Positions 11,292-19,435 of a stretch of 64,000 bases of DNA are shown piece by piece (within the stretch, counting starts at the first letter, position 1; each line of letters starts with the position of its first letter). The stretch is from JABWBD01 sp040768665 (GTDB lineage Bacteria > Planctomycetota > Planctomycetia > Pirellulales > Thermoguttaceae): the NCBI GenBank assembly GCA_040768665.1, contig JAXGMN010000052.1:1-64000 (forward strand), in the 5' to 3' direction. The notes below the pieces were generated by a model that saw only the letters and a program-made list of their open reading frames with translations, was not told where the DNA came from and did not search any database. The position numbers were made by a program, and so were the translations under genes.

Positions 11292-12083
11292 ATGCCAATA
11301 CATGTTGGGGCTGAGATACGACGATTGGATGAGGAGGAGTTCAAGGCCCGCGCGTATGAGGTTATGAGCCACGTATTCGACGTACAAAAGGAGCTCGGGC
11401 GGCTGTTCTACGAGCCGATTTACCAGCGAGAAGTGGCTTTTCGTATCCCGGATGCCGGGCGTGAAGTGCCTGTTGATGTACGTTTTGAAGAGTTCTGCAA
11501 GACTTACTACCTCGATCTGCTGGTCGGGGGAGGTGCTGTCTTTGAGCTGAAGGCCGTGCAAGCGCTGACGGAACGCCACCAGCGGCAATTGCTCCATTAC
11601 TTGTTCCTTACCGACTTGCCCCATGGCAAGCTGATCAACCTGCGGCCGGAACGCGTGCAGCACGAATTCGTCAACAACACTCTGACTCGGTCGGATCGCA
11701 CTTCGTTTGACGTCGATGGTTCCGACTGGCAGGAGTTGGGGACGAGTCGACTGAAGGACCGAATGATCGCAGTGCTTCGTGACTGGGGCGGCGGCTTGGA
11801 TATCGAGCTCTACGAAGAAGTCGCGTTGTACATTTGTGGGCAACCACCGGACGCGGAAGCGAAGGTGGAAATCCGGCTGGCGGGGAGATCCCTCGGTATG
11901 CAGACTGTCCGGTTGGCCGCGCCACGCATCGCTCTACGAATCACCGCCCTGCCTCCGGACAGGCGGCTTGAATACCACGCAAACTTGTGCCGCTTCCTTG
12001 ACCACGCCGACCTCGACGCCGTCCAATGGATCAACATAACGCGGCATCTGGTTCAATTCAAGACGATCGAGAGAAAACGCTGA
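11292..12083 (+). CDS. GxxExxY protein (PD-(D/E)XK nuclease-like)
   Basis: 263 residues. The N-terminal 125 residues match the GxxExxY family: an N-terminal helix (AYEVMSHVFDVQKELG), FYEPIYQREV, FKTYYLDLLV-like core and FELKAV with the nuclease-fold Lys, then RHQRQLLHYL and GKLINL. Residues about 140-263 are an extra C-terminal domain not normally present in the short family members. The biological role of the family is not established. The gene is flanked by inverted purine-rich repeats, which looks like a self-contained cassette inserted between the thioredoxin and PDZ genes. Confidence 0.75.
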   Translation: MPIHVGAEIRRLDEEEFKARAYEVMSHVFDVQKELGRLFYEPIYQREVAFRIPDAGREVPVDVRFEEFCKTYYLDLLVGGGAVFELKAVQALTERHQRQLLHYLFLTDLPHGKLINLRPERVQHEFVNNTLTRSDRTSFDVDGSDWQELGTSRLKDRMIAVLRDWGGGLDIELYEEVALYICGQPPDAEAKVEIRLAGRSLGMQTVRLAAPRIALRITALPPDRRLEYHANLCRFLDHADLDAVQWINITRHLVQFKTIERKR

Positions 12084-12094
12084 GCAAGACCTTC

Positions 12095-12162
12095 CTCTCT
12101 CCTCCCCATATTCTTTTCCACCATATTCTTTTCTATCATCTTCTTCTCTATCAGACCGAGCA
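12095..12162. repeat. Pyrimidine-rich repeat, right arm flanking the GxxExxY gene
   Basis: TATTCTTTTCCACCATATTC and following bases are the imperfect reverse complement of the purine-rich arm at 11187-11243. Transcribed with the gene, the two arms could form a long stem, or could act as a terminator-like structure. Confidence 0.7.
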
Positions 12163-12197
12163 CTTGAGGCCTGGCACCTACTCCCGACCCCTTCGCA

Positions 12198-13139
12198 CTA
12201 CTTCTCCGCCGGATCGCCTCGCTGTTCTCCGCGCAACTGCTCCATCCCACGCCGCAACTGATCGAGTTGCCGGTTCATCGCCTCCAGGCGCTGTTCGATC
12301 ATTGCGTCCTGCGTCGCTCCGCCTGCCGCCCAGTCCGGAAAGAAATCGAACAGCTCAACGGGATCCGCCGGCCCGATCGTGGTTCGGCCGAGCATCTGTT
12401 CCGCGTAGCGCCGGATCTCGTCGGGCAGCGTGTGCAGTTCGTCCTCGTTGACTTCCCACTTCCGATCCTTCTTCGTGACCGTGATCCGCAACGGCTTATC
12501 CCCGGTCTTCTCGATCGAGACCGTCACGTCATCGGGCAGCGGCGGATGGCAGGGAGCATCGTGCGGAAGGATCATGCCCGGCCGAATGAAACGAAACCGC
12601 ATCGACTTGCCGGGCTCCGTCTTCAACTCCTCGAACAGTTCGCCAATGGCCTCCGGCCCCTCGATCCCGCCGTGGCCGGCGAGATCTTTCGGGCGCCGCG
12701 AGGGTGTGACCGCGATCTTCTTCACCTCGCCGCGGCGGAACACCTCCAGCGAAAGCGGCTTCTCGCCAGTCGATTCGACCGCCTGGACCAGGTCGCCAGG
12801 GGTCGCAAGCGGACTGCCGGCCGCGGTCAAAATCACATCGTGCCGCTTGATTCCCGCCTTGGACGCCGGGCTGCCGGGAACGACCTCCCCGACCAAGAGC
12901 CCGTGCGTCTCGGGCAACTCCAGGTGAGCATGCATCGCTTCGTCCACCGGGCGGCACTGCACGCCGAGCCAGTACTTCGGCCGTTCTACCGCATCGGTCC
13001 GCAGCGGCTCGTCCTTGCCCGCATGGCTCCGTTCGGGTTCGGCGGAGACGGAATCACCGCAGACAAGGAGACTCAACAGAACGGGGAAGACAAAACTGAC
13101 GCTGCGGAGAAAGCCGGGCTTCAATAAACGATTTTGCAC
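12198..13139 (-). CDS. Secreted PDZ-domain protein
   Basis: 313 residues with a signal peptide (SVSFVFPVLLSLLVCGDSVSA, cleavage near 33). A PDZ domain spans about 55-145 (YWLGVQC, VGEVVPGSPASKAGIKRHDVI, PLSLEVFRRGEVKKI). The rest holds no protease domain, and the C-terminus (about 285-313) is a short Arg/Gln-rich helix. PDZ domains bind exposed C-termini of envelope proteins. A related small PDZ protein lies at 40.9 kb. The partner is unknown. Confidence 0.8.
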   Translation of the reverse strand: MQNRLLKPGFLRSVSFVFPVLLSLLVCGDSVSAEPERSHAGKDEPLRTDAVERPKYWLGVQCRPVDEAMHAHLELPETHGLLVGEVVPGSPASKAGIKRHDVILTAAGSPLATPGDLVQAVESTGEKPLSLEVFRRGEVKKIAVTPSRRPKDLAGHGGIEGPEAIGELFEELKTEPGKSMRFRFIRPGMILPHDAPCHPPLPDDVTVSIEKTGDKPLRITVTKKDRKWEVNEDELHTLPDEIRRYAEQMLGRTTIGPADPVELFDFFPDWAAGGATQDAMIEQRLEAMNRQLDQLRRGMEQLRGEQRGDPAEK

Positions 13140-13157
13140 GAGACGGTTCCTTTCTCA

Positions 13158-13313
13158 AACCGTAAACGCCACCACCGGGTCTATCCCGGTGGGGCGATGT
13201 TTGGCAACTAACCGTAAACGCCACCACCGGGTCTATTCCGGTGGGGCGATGTTTGGCAACTAACCGTAAACGCCACCACCGGGTCTATCCCGGTGGGGCG
13301 ATGTTTGGCAACT
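13158..13313. repeat. Three tandem 52 bp hairpin repeats
   Basis: Units start with AACCGTAAACGCCACCACCG at 13158, 13210 and 13262, an exact 52 bp period, with a partial fourth start at 13314. Each contains CCACCGGG and CCCGGTGG separated by 5 bases, an 8 bp stem. Copies differ at about one base. They lie between the anti-sigma and PDZ genes, upstream of the latter. Confidence 0.92.
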
Positions 13314-13389
13314 AACCGTTTGAGGCATCATGATGGGGCTTCACCCCCGCCCATGAAAGTAGCTCCGGGCTATTTTCGTAGGAGTTACG

Positions 13390-14193
13390 TCATTGATAGT
13401 CGGGATAGTGGACATCGAATTGATCGATGGGGACGACGACCCGGCGACCGTCTTCCAACGGCATCGGAACGAACTGCCATGAGTGGCGGACCTTTCCACC
13501 TTGACGACGGATGGCCTCAAGCATGTCGTCGGGAATCGCCGGCCGAGTGGAGTCCATCCAGTCTTCGTTCCACCGATCGCCTTGTCGGGCCGGCAGGCGA
13601 ACCTCGCGGCCGGGCGACCCGGTGCCCGCAAGCGTGACCATTTCCCACGGACCGCTGCCTTTCGGTTTCGGCCTCGCCGGAATCGGCGCCAGGCTCGTTT
13701 GCCCGCCTCCAGCGACCTGCTCGTCGCCCGGCTTCGGCGTCGACCCGAGGCGAATTTGGGTGCCGATCACGAGGGCAAAGAGAAGCGAGGCCGCCACGGC
13801 CAGCGGGGTTCCCAGACGACGAAAATCGAATCGGCGGCCGCTCGGCCTCCCGGCAGCGGCGGGCTCCACGCTCCGAGCTTGTGAGGAAATAGGACTGGCT
13901 CCGAGCCGTTCCCCCGAAGATGCGGCGATTTCGGCGGGTTGCGAGGCGCCTGTCCCCGTTTTCAGCAGTCTCTGTTGGGAACTGCGGAGCATGCCGCCAA
14001 GCTCCTTTTCCCAACACTGTGCCTGCAGGAACGCGAGGGCGCATCGCCGCCAGCCATCGGGACGCGAGTCGAGCGAAGCGAGCAATTCTCGCCGCTGGGA
14101 TTCGCCCAACTCCCCGTCCACCAACCGATCCAAGACTTCCTCGTCCAACTGCGGCAGGTGCTTTTCTGAAGAACTCATGGACAAACCATTCAC
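13390..14193 (-). CDS. Putative anti-sigma factor, membrane-anchored
   Basis: 267 residues from a GTG at 14193 that overlaps the sigma factor stop as GTGA, implying translational coupling; ATG 14178 is an alternative. Residues 14-70 form an acidic N-terminal helix set (LDEEVLDRLVDGELGESQRR) like anti-sigma zinc-finger-type domains, though no complete His-Cys-Cys zinc motif is visible. A single membrane helix lies at 130-147 (PLAVAASLLFALVIGTQI). The remaining 120 residues would be outside the membrane. It probably holds the neighbouring ECF sigma factor inactive until an envelope signal arrives. Confidence 0.7.
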   Translation of the reverse strand: MNGLSMSSSEKHLPQLDEEVLDRLVDGELGESQRRELLASLDSRPDGWRRCALAFLQAQCWEKELGGMLRSSQQRLLKTGTGASQPAEIAASSGERLGASPISSQARSVEPAAAGRPSGRRFDFRRLGTPLAVAASLLFALVIGTQIRLGSTPKPGDEQVAGGGQTSLAPIPARPKPKGSGPWEMVTLAGTGSPGREVRLPARQGDRWNEDWMDSTRPAIPDDMLEAIRRQGGKVRHSWQFVPMPLEDGRRVVVPIDQFDVHYPDYQ

Positions 14194-14771
14194 GTTTCTG
14201 TTTCAATGACTTCCAGCGCGGCCAGCTCGCTTCGCAGCCGCTGCCTGGCCCGGTGCAGCCTCGCCTGCACGGCGCTCGGGCTGATTCCCAGGTGCTCGGC
14301 GATCTCCTGGTAGCTCCAGTCTTCCGTATATTTCAACAGCAGGATCTCCGCATCGCGCTCGGGGATCCGCGACATCGCGGTGCGGATCAGTTGACGGCGT
14401 TCGTCGGCCAGTAGCCATCCCAGGGGATCCTCTTCGCGGCTTGCTTCGGTGGGTTGTGTTCTCTCCGCGAACCGGTCGGTCAGTTTTCGCTGCCGGCCCC
14501 GTTTCCGCCGGTATAGCAGCGACTGGGTAACGGCCAGCCGGTACAACCAGGGCGAAACCTTGCTCGGATCGGCGATCGGCGACTTCTGCCGCACGGCGGC
14601 CACGGCCACTTCCTGCATGACCTCGTCGACTGCCTGCGGCTCCCCGACGCGGGCGTGCACAACCGTTCGCAGCCAGCGATCGTGCTCGGCCAGCACTGCC
14701 TGCCAGTCGATCTTCGCCGGGCTTTGCGGCCCATCAGGCTGCTGTGGGTTGTGTGGTTGCGTCATGGCCAA
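14190..14771 (-). CDS. ECF RNA polymerase sigma factor
   Basis: 193 residues. Region 2 (about 25-95) contains AVDEVMQEVAVAAVRQ and SPWLYRLAVTQSLLYRRKR. Region 4 (about 130-180) is RIPERDAEILLLKY ... WSYQEIAEHLGISPSAVQAR ... HRARQRL, the helix-turn-helix that reads the -35 element. Region 3 is absent, as in ECF factors. It is cotranscribed with the anti-sigma factor downstream. An in-frame ATG two codons later is an alternative start. Confidence 0.9.
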   Translation of the reverse strand: MAMTQPHNPQQPDGPQSPAKIDWQAVLAEHDRWLRTVVHARVGEPQAVDEVMQEVAVAAVRQKSPIADPSKVSPWLYRLAVTQSLLYRRKRGRQRKLTDRFAERTQPTEASREEDPLGWLLADERRQLIRTAMSRIPERDAEILLLKYTEDWSYQEIAEHLGISPSAVQARLHRARQRLRSELAALEVIETET

Positions 14772-14830
14772 CCAAAAAGAAGGTTTCCGCCGACTCGATG
14801 ATCTTGCGGCAAAAGTAGGTCCGGCCCCAG

Positions 14831-14938
14831 TAGGTCCCGCTTGCCGAGCGGGACCTGGAACCCCCGTTCAACGCCCGGCTGTCTGGGGTCTCCCGAGTTC
14901 GTCGGCAATTCCAGGTCCCGCTCGGCAAGCGGGACCTA
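14831..14938. repeat. REPIN-like inverted repeat element, copy 1
   Basis: A 28 bp palindromic end (TAGGTCCCGCTTGCCGAGCG and following bases) at 14831-14858 has its exact reverse complement at 14911-14938, with a 52 bp centre. Each end is itself a hairpin (GGTCCCGCTTGCC/GAGCGGGACC). Copy 2 lies at 15693-15815. Confidence 0.9.
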
Positions 14939-14949
14939 CCACGATTATA

Positions 14950-15588
14950 CTACCGGGTGGGACCGGCAGGAGGCAGGCTGTAGGGCATCCTACCGCCAGG
15001 GGCAAGATCGCTGGGAGCTGTTGGCGGCACGGCCGGGATTGCCGTTGCGGGCGGGGCGTTCTGAGGCAGCGGCATCGGCGGAGGAAGGACTTCTCTTACA
15101 CCCTCCTGCTGGGGTGTCGGTCCCGCCGGAAAACTCCCTGCCGGCGCCGTCAACGTGGCGCCTGCGGCCGTCGCCCGGCCCCGCAACTCCTGGGCACGGC
15201 CGAGAAGCTCTTGGCCGGGGACCATTCGCTGGGGAACCAGCCGGTAGAGGAATGTCCGCCGATCGCGGATATCGCCCGGAACCACGTTTTCGCTGAAGAA
15301 GTCCAGCGGCGGGATCTGGTACCACGGCGCCGGCACCGGCTGAAGGACGGTCATCGTTTCGTAACCGTCCTTGACCAACCGGATTTCGCGAGTTCCATAG
15401 TAGAGGAAGTTCGTCGAAATCGGGGTAACCCCGATCTCGACGTTGTCCACGTAGACCAGCGCCCCGGGCGGTTCGCTGCGGATCGTCATCCTCCGCTGCA
15501 CACAACCGGCGGCGGTCAGGCTGAGGGCCACCGCGGCCAGGATCCACCCCTGTCGGGTACAGAGGCAATGCGGCGATTTGGATACCAT
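14950..15588 (-). CDS. PEGA-domain lipoprotein
   Basis: 212 residues from the ATG at 15588. Upstream codons in the same frame run through the palindromic repeat and are not protein-like, so the longer start is rejected. The N-terminus has a lipobox (LTAAGC, Cys29). Residues about 35-100 form a PEGA domain (RSEPPGALVYVDNVEIGVTP, KDGYET), a fold found in envelope surface proteins. The C-terminal third is Pro/Ala-rich and disordered. The gene is flanked on both sides by copies of the same REPIN-like element. Confidence 0.82.
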   Translation of the reverse strand: MVSKSPHCLCTRQGWILAAVALSLTAAGCVQRRMTIRSEPPGALVYVDNVEIGVTPISTNFLYYGTREIRLVKDGYETMTVLQPVPAPWYQIPPLDFFSENVVPGDIRDRRTFLYRLVPQRMVPGQELLGRAQELRGRATAAGATLTAPAGSFPAGPTPQQEGVREVLPPPMPLPQNAPPATAIPAVPPTAPSDLAPGGRMPYSLPPAGPTR

Positions 15589-15692
15589 ACGGGGCAAGAC
15601 GAGGGTCCCTCTTGCGATGGAAAAACGGCCGGAGTATACCCGCCGCCGCCCAACAGCTCCAGCCCGGATCCGCAGATCCCGCTTGCCGACAG

Positions 15693-15815
15693 TAGGTCCC
15701 GCTTGCCGAGCGGGACCTGGAGCTCGGCAGGAGCTCGACAAGCGGCTCGCGGTGAGGCGGAAGGGAGGTCCGGGTTTTGCCCTGGTTCCAGGTCCCGCTC
15801 GGCAAGCGGGACCTA
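15693..15815. repeat. REPIN-like inverted repeat element, copy 2
   Basis: The same 28 bp palindromic ends as copy 1 occur at 15693-15720 and 15788-15815, with a different 67 bp centre. The element separates the PEGA gene from the divergent PP2C gene. Identical ends with unlike centres are typical of REPIN-type elements mobilised in trans. Confidence 0.9.
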
Positions 15816-15856
15816 CCGCGACGATACTCTGGTTCCCCGGTATCCTCGAAGCTACA

Positions 15857-17167
15857 ATGGGGTTCATGAACTCTCAGACTGCCAACTGGGAACACTGCCT
15901 CCAACAGGCCGCCCTGAGCGACGTCGGCCTGCGGCGCGCCAACAACCAGGATTCGATGGCGGTCGTGCTCGCCAGCAGCGCCGAGAAGCTCGAGCGGCGG
16001 GGCCATCTATTCATCGTCGCCGACGGCATGGGCGCGCACGCAGCCGGCGAGCTCGCCAGCAAGCTTGCCACCGATGTTATCGCGCAGACCTACCACAAGC
16101 TCGTCGAACCGCCCCCGCCCGATGCCCTGCGAGCCGCCATTCGCGACGCAAACGATCGCATTCACCAGCGCGGAATGGCCAACGAAGAATTCAAGGGAAT
16201 GGGCACCACCGTCACCGCGTTGGTCGTTGTGCCCGACGGAGCCATCCTCGCCCAGGTCGGCGACAGCCGCGGCTACCGGCTTCGCGGCAACCGGATCGAG
16301 CAGCTCACGTTCGACCACAGCCTCGTCTGGGAGATGCGTGCGGCGGGCCAGATCCCCGAAGACGACGTTCCCAGCTACATTCCGCGGAATATCATCACCC
16401 GCTCGCTCGGCCCCAACGCCGAAGTGGAAATCGACCTCGAGGGGCCGTTCCCCTTGCAGGTCGGCGACACATTCCTGCTCTGCAGCGACGGGCTCTCCGG
16501 TCAGGTGCGGGATGACGAGATCGGCAAGATCCTGGCGTGCATGTCTCCGGACCAGGCCGTTCGAGCCCTGGTCGACCTAGCGAATCTTCGCGGCGGGCCG
16601 GACAACATCACCGTCGTCGTCGTGAGGATCATCGGCCCGCAAACCGCCGACGGCGCCAAGGAGCCCGCCCCCGCGGTCCCGCGGCCCCAACCCAAGCCGA
16701 TCCCCACGGCCGCCTGGACGCTGCTGGGCTTGTTCGCCATCGCAGCGGCCTTTCTGCTGGCGGTCGGCCAGGTCATTCCCGCGGTGATCAGTGCCGTGGC
16801 CGCGGCCGTCGTGGCGGGTGTCTCGTACTTCGGCCGGTACGGCAGCGTCCCCGAGTTCCGTTACGACGGAAAGCCGCTGGGCACAGGGCCCCACAGTTCG
16901 TTCGACGCGACTCCCGACTCCCTATTTGTCGATCGGCTGGCCAAGCTTATCCAGCAGCTCCGCGACGCCGCGACGGACGAAGACTGGCAGATCGACTGGA
17001 GCCGCTTCAACGCCCACGGCGAAAAAGCCCTCGCGGCCGCGCGCGCCTCCGACTACGCCGAAGCAACCCGCCAGTATTGCGAGGCGATCAGCTTCATGAT
17101 GGATGAGCTGCGGGTCCAACGCGGCCGCGAACGCAACGCGCTGGACAGAAGCGTCGATCTGTTCTGA
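15857..17167 (+). CDS. PP2C-family Ser/Thr phosphatase with membrane region
   Basis: 436 residues; ATG 15866 is an alternative start. The phosphatase domain (about 15-260) has the metal-binding motifs in order: DVGLRRANNQD, VADGMGAHAAGE, GMGTTVTALVV, VGDSRGYRLR, LLCSDGLSGQV and GGPDNITVVVV. Two closely spaced hydrophobic segments follow (TLLGLFAIAAAFLLAVGQ and VISAVAAAVVAGVSYF), then a 100-residue cytoplasmic or extracytoplasmic helical domain. It reverses Ser/Thr kinase signalling; no kinase gene is adjacent. A hairpin with a T-rich tail follows the stop. Confidence 0.9.
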   Translation: MGFMNSQTANWEHCLQQAALSDVGLRRANNQDSMAVVLASSAEKLERRGHLFIVADGMGAHAAGELASKLATDVIAQTYHKLVEPPPPDALRAAIRDANDRIHQRGMANEEFKGMGTTVTALVVVPDGAILAQVGDSRGYRLRGNRIEQLTFDHSLVWEMRAAGQIPEDDVPSYIPRNIITRSLGPNAEVEIDLEGPFPLQVGDTFLLCSDGLSGQVRDDEIGKILACMSPDQAVRALVDLANLRGGPDNITVVVVRIIGPQTADGAKEPAPAVPRPQPKPIPTAAWTLLGLFAIAAAFLLAVGQVIPAVISAVAAAVVAGVSYFGRYGSVPEFRYDGKPLGTGPHSSFDATPDSLFVDRLAKLIQQLRDAATDEDWQIDWSRFNAHGEKALAAARASDYAEATRQYCEAISFMMDELRVQRGRERNALDRSVDLF

Positions 17168-17196
17168 AGGCTTGAGGGGTGAGAGCCAGACGGTGC

Positions 17197-17232
17197 AGAA
17201 TCGAGAGTGCTTCCGGCTCTCGATTCTTTTCT
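17197..17232 (+). terminator. Intrinsic terminator after the PP2C gene
   Basis: AGAATCGAGAG at 17197-17207 pairs with CTCTCGATTCT at 17217-17227 across a 9-base loop. The tail reads TTTTCTG. It lies 30 bases after the stop codon. Confidence 0.7.
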
Positions 17233-17286
17233 GTCCTCTGGCTCTGGACCCTCACCCCTCAAGCCTCAAGCCTCACCCCTCAAGCC

Positions 17287-18186
17287 TCATCCCGCCCCTT
17301 TCACTCGCGTCCGCACGGCGTACAAACCGGTGCTGGCCGTGATGAAGAGCGTCTGCCGGTCGCGGCCGCCGAAACAGACATTGGCCGTCCACCGCTCGGG
17401 CACGGGGATCTCGGCGATCTTGCGGCCTTCAGCGTCGAACACCGTCACGCCTTTGCCGGTCAGGTAGACGTTCCCTTCCACGTCGATCGTCATCCCGTCG
17501 GAGCCCATCTCGCAAAAGAGTCGCTTGGCTTGCAGACTGCCGTCGGCCTGGATGTCGTAGGCGTAGGTCTTCTTCGCCCGGATGTCGGCCACGTAGAGCG
17601 TCGCTCCGTCCGGTGTGCCGATCACACCGTTGGGCTGCTCAAGGTCGTCGGCCACACGGACCAGGCTCTTGCGATCGGCAGAGAGAAAGTAGACGCACTG
17701 GCCGTCCTGCTCGCTCGGGCCGCGATTCCAGTAAGGCCGCTTGTAGAACGGGTCGGTAAAATAGACTCCGCCATCCGGCCGGATCCAGAGATCGTTCGGG
17801 CCGTTGAGCAGCTTTCCCTGGTAGTCTTTCACCACCACGCGGATCTTCTTCGCCGGGTCGATGCACCACAGCTCGTTCTTCGCATCCGCACAGGCCCAGA
17901 GGTTCCCCGCCCGGTCGAACGAGAGGCCGTTCGACCGGCCGCAGGGCTCCAGCCACGTCGACAGCTTGCCGTCGACGCTCCATTTCAGGATCCGGTCGTT
18001 CGGCTGATCGGTGAAGAAGACGTTTCCTTCCGCGTCCGAAGCCGGGCCCTCGGTGAACTTCAGCCCATCGGCCAACCGCTCCACCTGGGCCCCCGGCGCG
18101 AGAACGCCGGGCTGGGTGGCCGACACAAGCCCCGCAGACAGAACGACCGCTGCTGCAAACAACACGACTTGGAGATTCTTCATCAT
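17287..18186 (-). CDS. SMP-30/gluconolactonase family protein, exported
   Basis: 299 residues with a signal peptide (VVLFAAAVVLSAGLVSA). The fold is a six-bladed propeller with the family's metal ligands: Glu in LKFTEGPA, Asn in LNGPNDL and Asp in GATLYVADI. Members hydrolyse sugar lactones or related esters. The gene lies downstream of the sulfotransferase and glycosyltransferases on the same strand, but 180 bp of repeats separate them, so common transcription is uncertain. Confidence 0.88.
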   Translation of the reverse strand: MMKNLQVVLFAAAVVLSAGLVSATQPGVLAPGAQVERLADGLKFTEGPASDAEGNVFFTDQPNDRILKWSVDGKLSTWLEPCGRSNGLSFDRAGNLWACADAKNELWCIDPAKKIRVVVKDYQGKLLNGPNDLWIRPDGGVYFTDPFYKRPYWNRGPSEQDGQCVYFLSADRKSLVRVADDLEQPNGVIGTPDGATLYVADIRAKKTYAYDIQADGSLQAKRLFCEMGSDGMTIDVEGNVYLTGKGVTVFDAEGRKIAEIPVPERWTANVCFGGRDRQTLFITASTGLYAVRTRVKGAG

Positions 18187-18195
18187 GGCACTCTC

Positions 18196-18326
18196 GCTCC
18201 CATCCCCAAAAATGCCACGGGCTCGCCCCGTGGATGGTTACGCTCCCCGCTACATCCGACACGCGCTCCCATCCGCAAAAATGCCACGGGCTCGCCCCGT
18301 GGATGGTTACGCTCCCCGCTACATTG
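18196..18326. repeat. Two direct copies of a REP-like sequence
   Basis: CTCCCATCC(C/G)CAAAAATGCC and the following 40 bases occur twice, about 66 bp apart. Each contains CCACGGGC and GCCCCGTGG as a hairpin, then ATGGTTACGCTCCCCGCTAC. A diverged relative occurs at 24.37 kb. Confidence 0.85.
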
Positions 18327-18369
18327 GGCCTGCGGCTTATCGATTTGATATCCGACGGCATCTGGCTCG

Positions 18370-19215
18370 TCAAGTCGTGTGCCCCCGCTGCCACAAATCC
18401 TCCCTCAGCCATTGAACCGACAGCCCGAGCCGACGCACGGTCTCGGCGATCTCGCCGCCCCGCTGCGCATAGTAGCCGTCCATCGCCGCCTTGAACACCT
18501 CGTCCCGCCGCCAGTTCTCGTCGACGAACAGCGTGTGCCGGCGGTCCTGGTACTTGTTGCTCCGCCCGGAGTCGCGATGGATCTCCGCTTCGAAAATCTC
18601 CGAGTCCGCCTCGATCCGGCGGTTCTTCTGGCTCATCACCGCCGTGTTGCCGCCGATGACGTGCGTGTCCGTCTCCCACCACTCTGCCCGGCGAAACGAG
18701 GGGCGGTGCCCCAGGATCCGCTCGACTTGCCCGGCGGGCGCCCGGGCGAGATCCCGGTACCAGACCACGACGTCGGCCTTGCCGGCCTCGGCCCGATGAA
18801 AGTCGCCCCAGAGTTTCCAGACCTCGTCCGTATGCTTGCCCTTCGGCATGTGTCCGGTCCAGGAATGGATATAGGCATGGGGAGTCTTGTACAGCAGAAC
18901 CGTCCGATAGTCGAGGTGCGGTTCGCCGGCCTGACGGGCGTCGTAAAACTCCGGCCGCTTCGACGAGTCGACCAGTGCCCCAACCTCCGGATAAACCGCG
19001 GCGCAGTCGGCATAGAAACGCTCGCGCCGTACGTCCGCATAGGCCGCGCACGAACCCGGCCAGCAGAGAATGCAAGGCCGCACGGGATCGTTGTGAAACA
19101 TCCGATCGATCTCGCCCAGCCCGCGAAAGCCGTCGACGGAGTCCAACAGCAAATTCAGAACACTCGAGCCACTGTAGCCGAGACAACGGATCTGATAAAC
19201 AACAGGCAGCGTCAC
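18370..19215 (-). CDS. Sulfotransferase-like protein
   Basis: 281 residues from a GTG at 19215 with AGGAG 6-7 bases upstream; codons further upstream read through microsatellite DNA. A P-loop-like segment near the N-terminus (RCLGYSGSSVLNLLLDS) would bind the 5'-phosphosulfate group of PAPS, and ALVDSSKRPEF resembles the 3'-phosphate site. SWTGHMPKG, WYRDLARAP and GGNTAVMSQ follow. The likely job is adding sulfate to a glycan or other acceptor made by the upstream glycosyltransferases. The family match is by motif only. Confidence 0.7.
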   Translation of the reverse strand: MTLPVVYQIRCLGYSGSSVLNLLLDSVDGFRGLGEIDRMFHNDPVRPCILCWPGSCAAYADVRRERFYADCAAVYPEVGALVDSSKRPEFYDARQAGEPHLDYRTVLLYKTPHAYIHSWTGHMPKGKHTDEVWKLWGDFHRAEAGKADVVVWYRDLARAPAGQVERILGHRPSFRRAEWWETDTHVIGGNTAVMSQKNRRIEADSEIFEAEIHRDSGRSNKYQDRRHTLFVDENWRRDEVFKAAMDGYYAQRGGEIAETVRRLGLSVQWLREDLWQRGHTT

Positions 19216-19239
19216 GCGAAGCTCCTGCACCACAGAGAA

Positions 19240-19405
19240 TGGATAAATGGATGAGTGGATGAGTGGATGAATGGATGAATGGATGAATGGATAAATGGAT
19301 AAATGCGAAAGCCCGTCCACCGCCCCACCAATCCATTAATCCACCAATCCACCAATCCACCAATCCACTAATCCGCCTTCCCGCTTCCCCGCTAGCCCGC
19401 TTCCC
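19240..19405. repeat. Microsatellite-like low-complexity tract
   Basis: Eight-base GGATGAAT/GGATGAGT units repeat about ten times, followed by CCACCAAT units and two copies of CTTCCCCGCTAGCCCG. The tract lies between the glycosyltransferase and sulfotransferase genes. Slippage here would change the end of the glycosyltransferase frame. Confidence 0.9.
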
Positions 19406-19435
19406 CGCTAGCCCGCGCTCGCACCGCGTTTGCCC

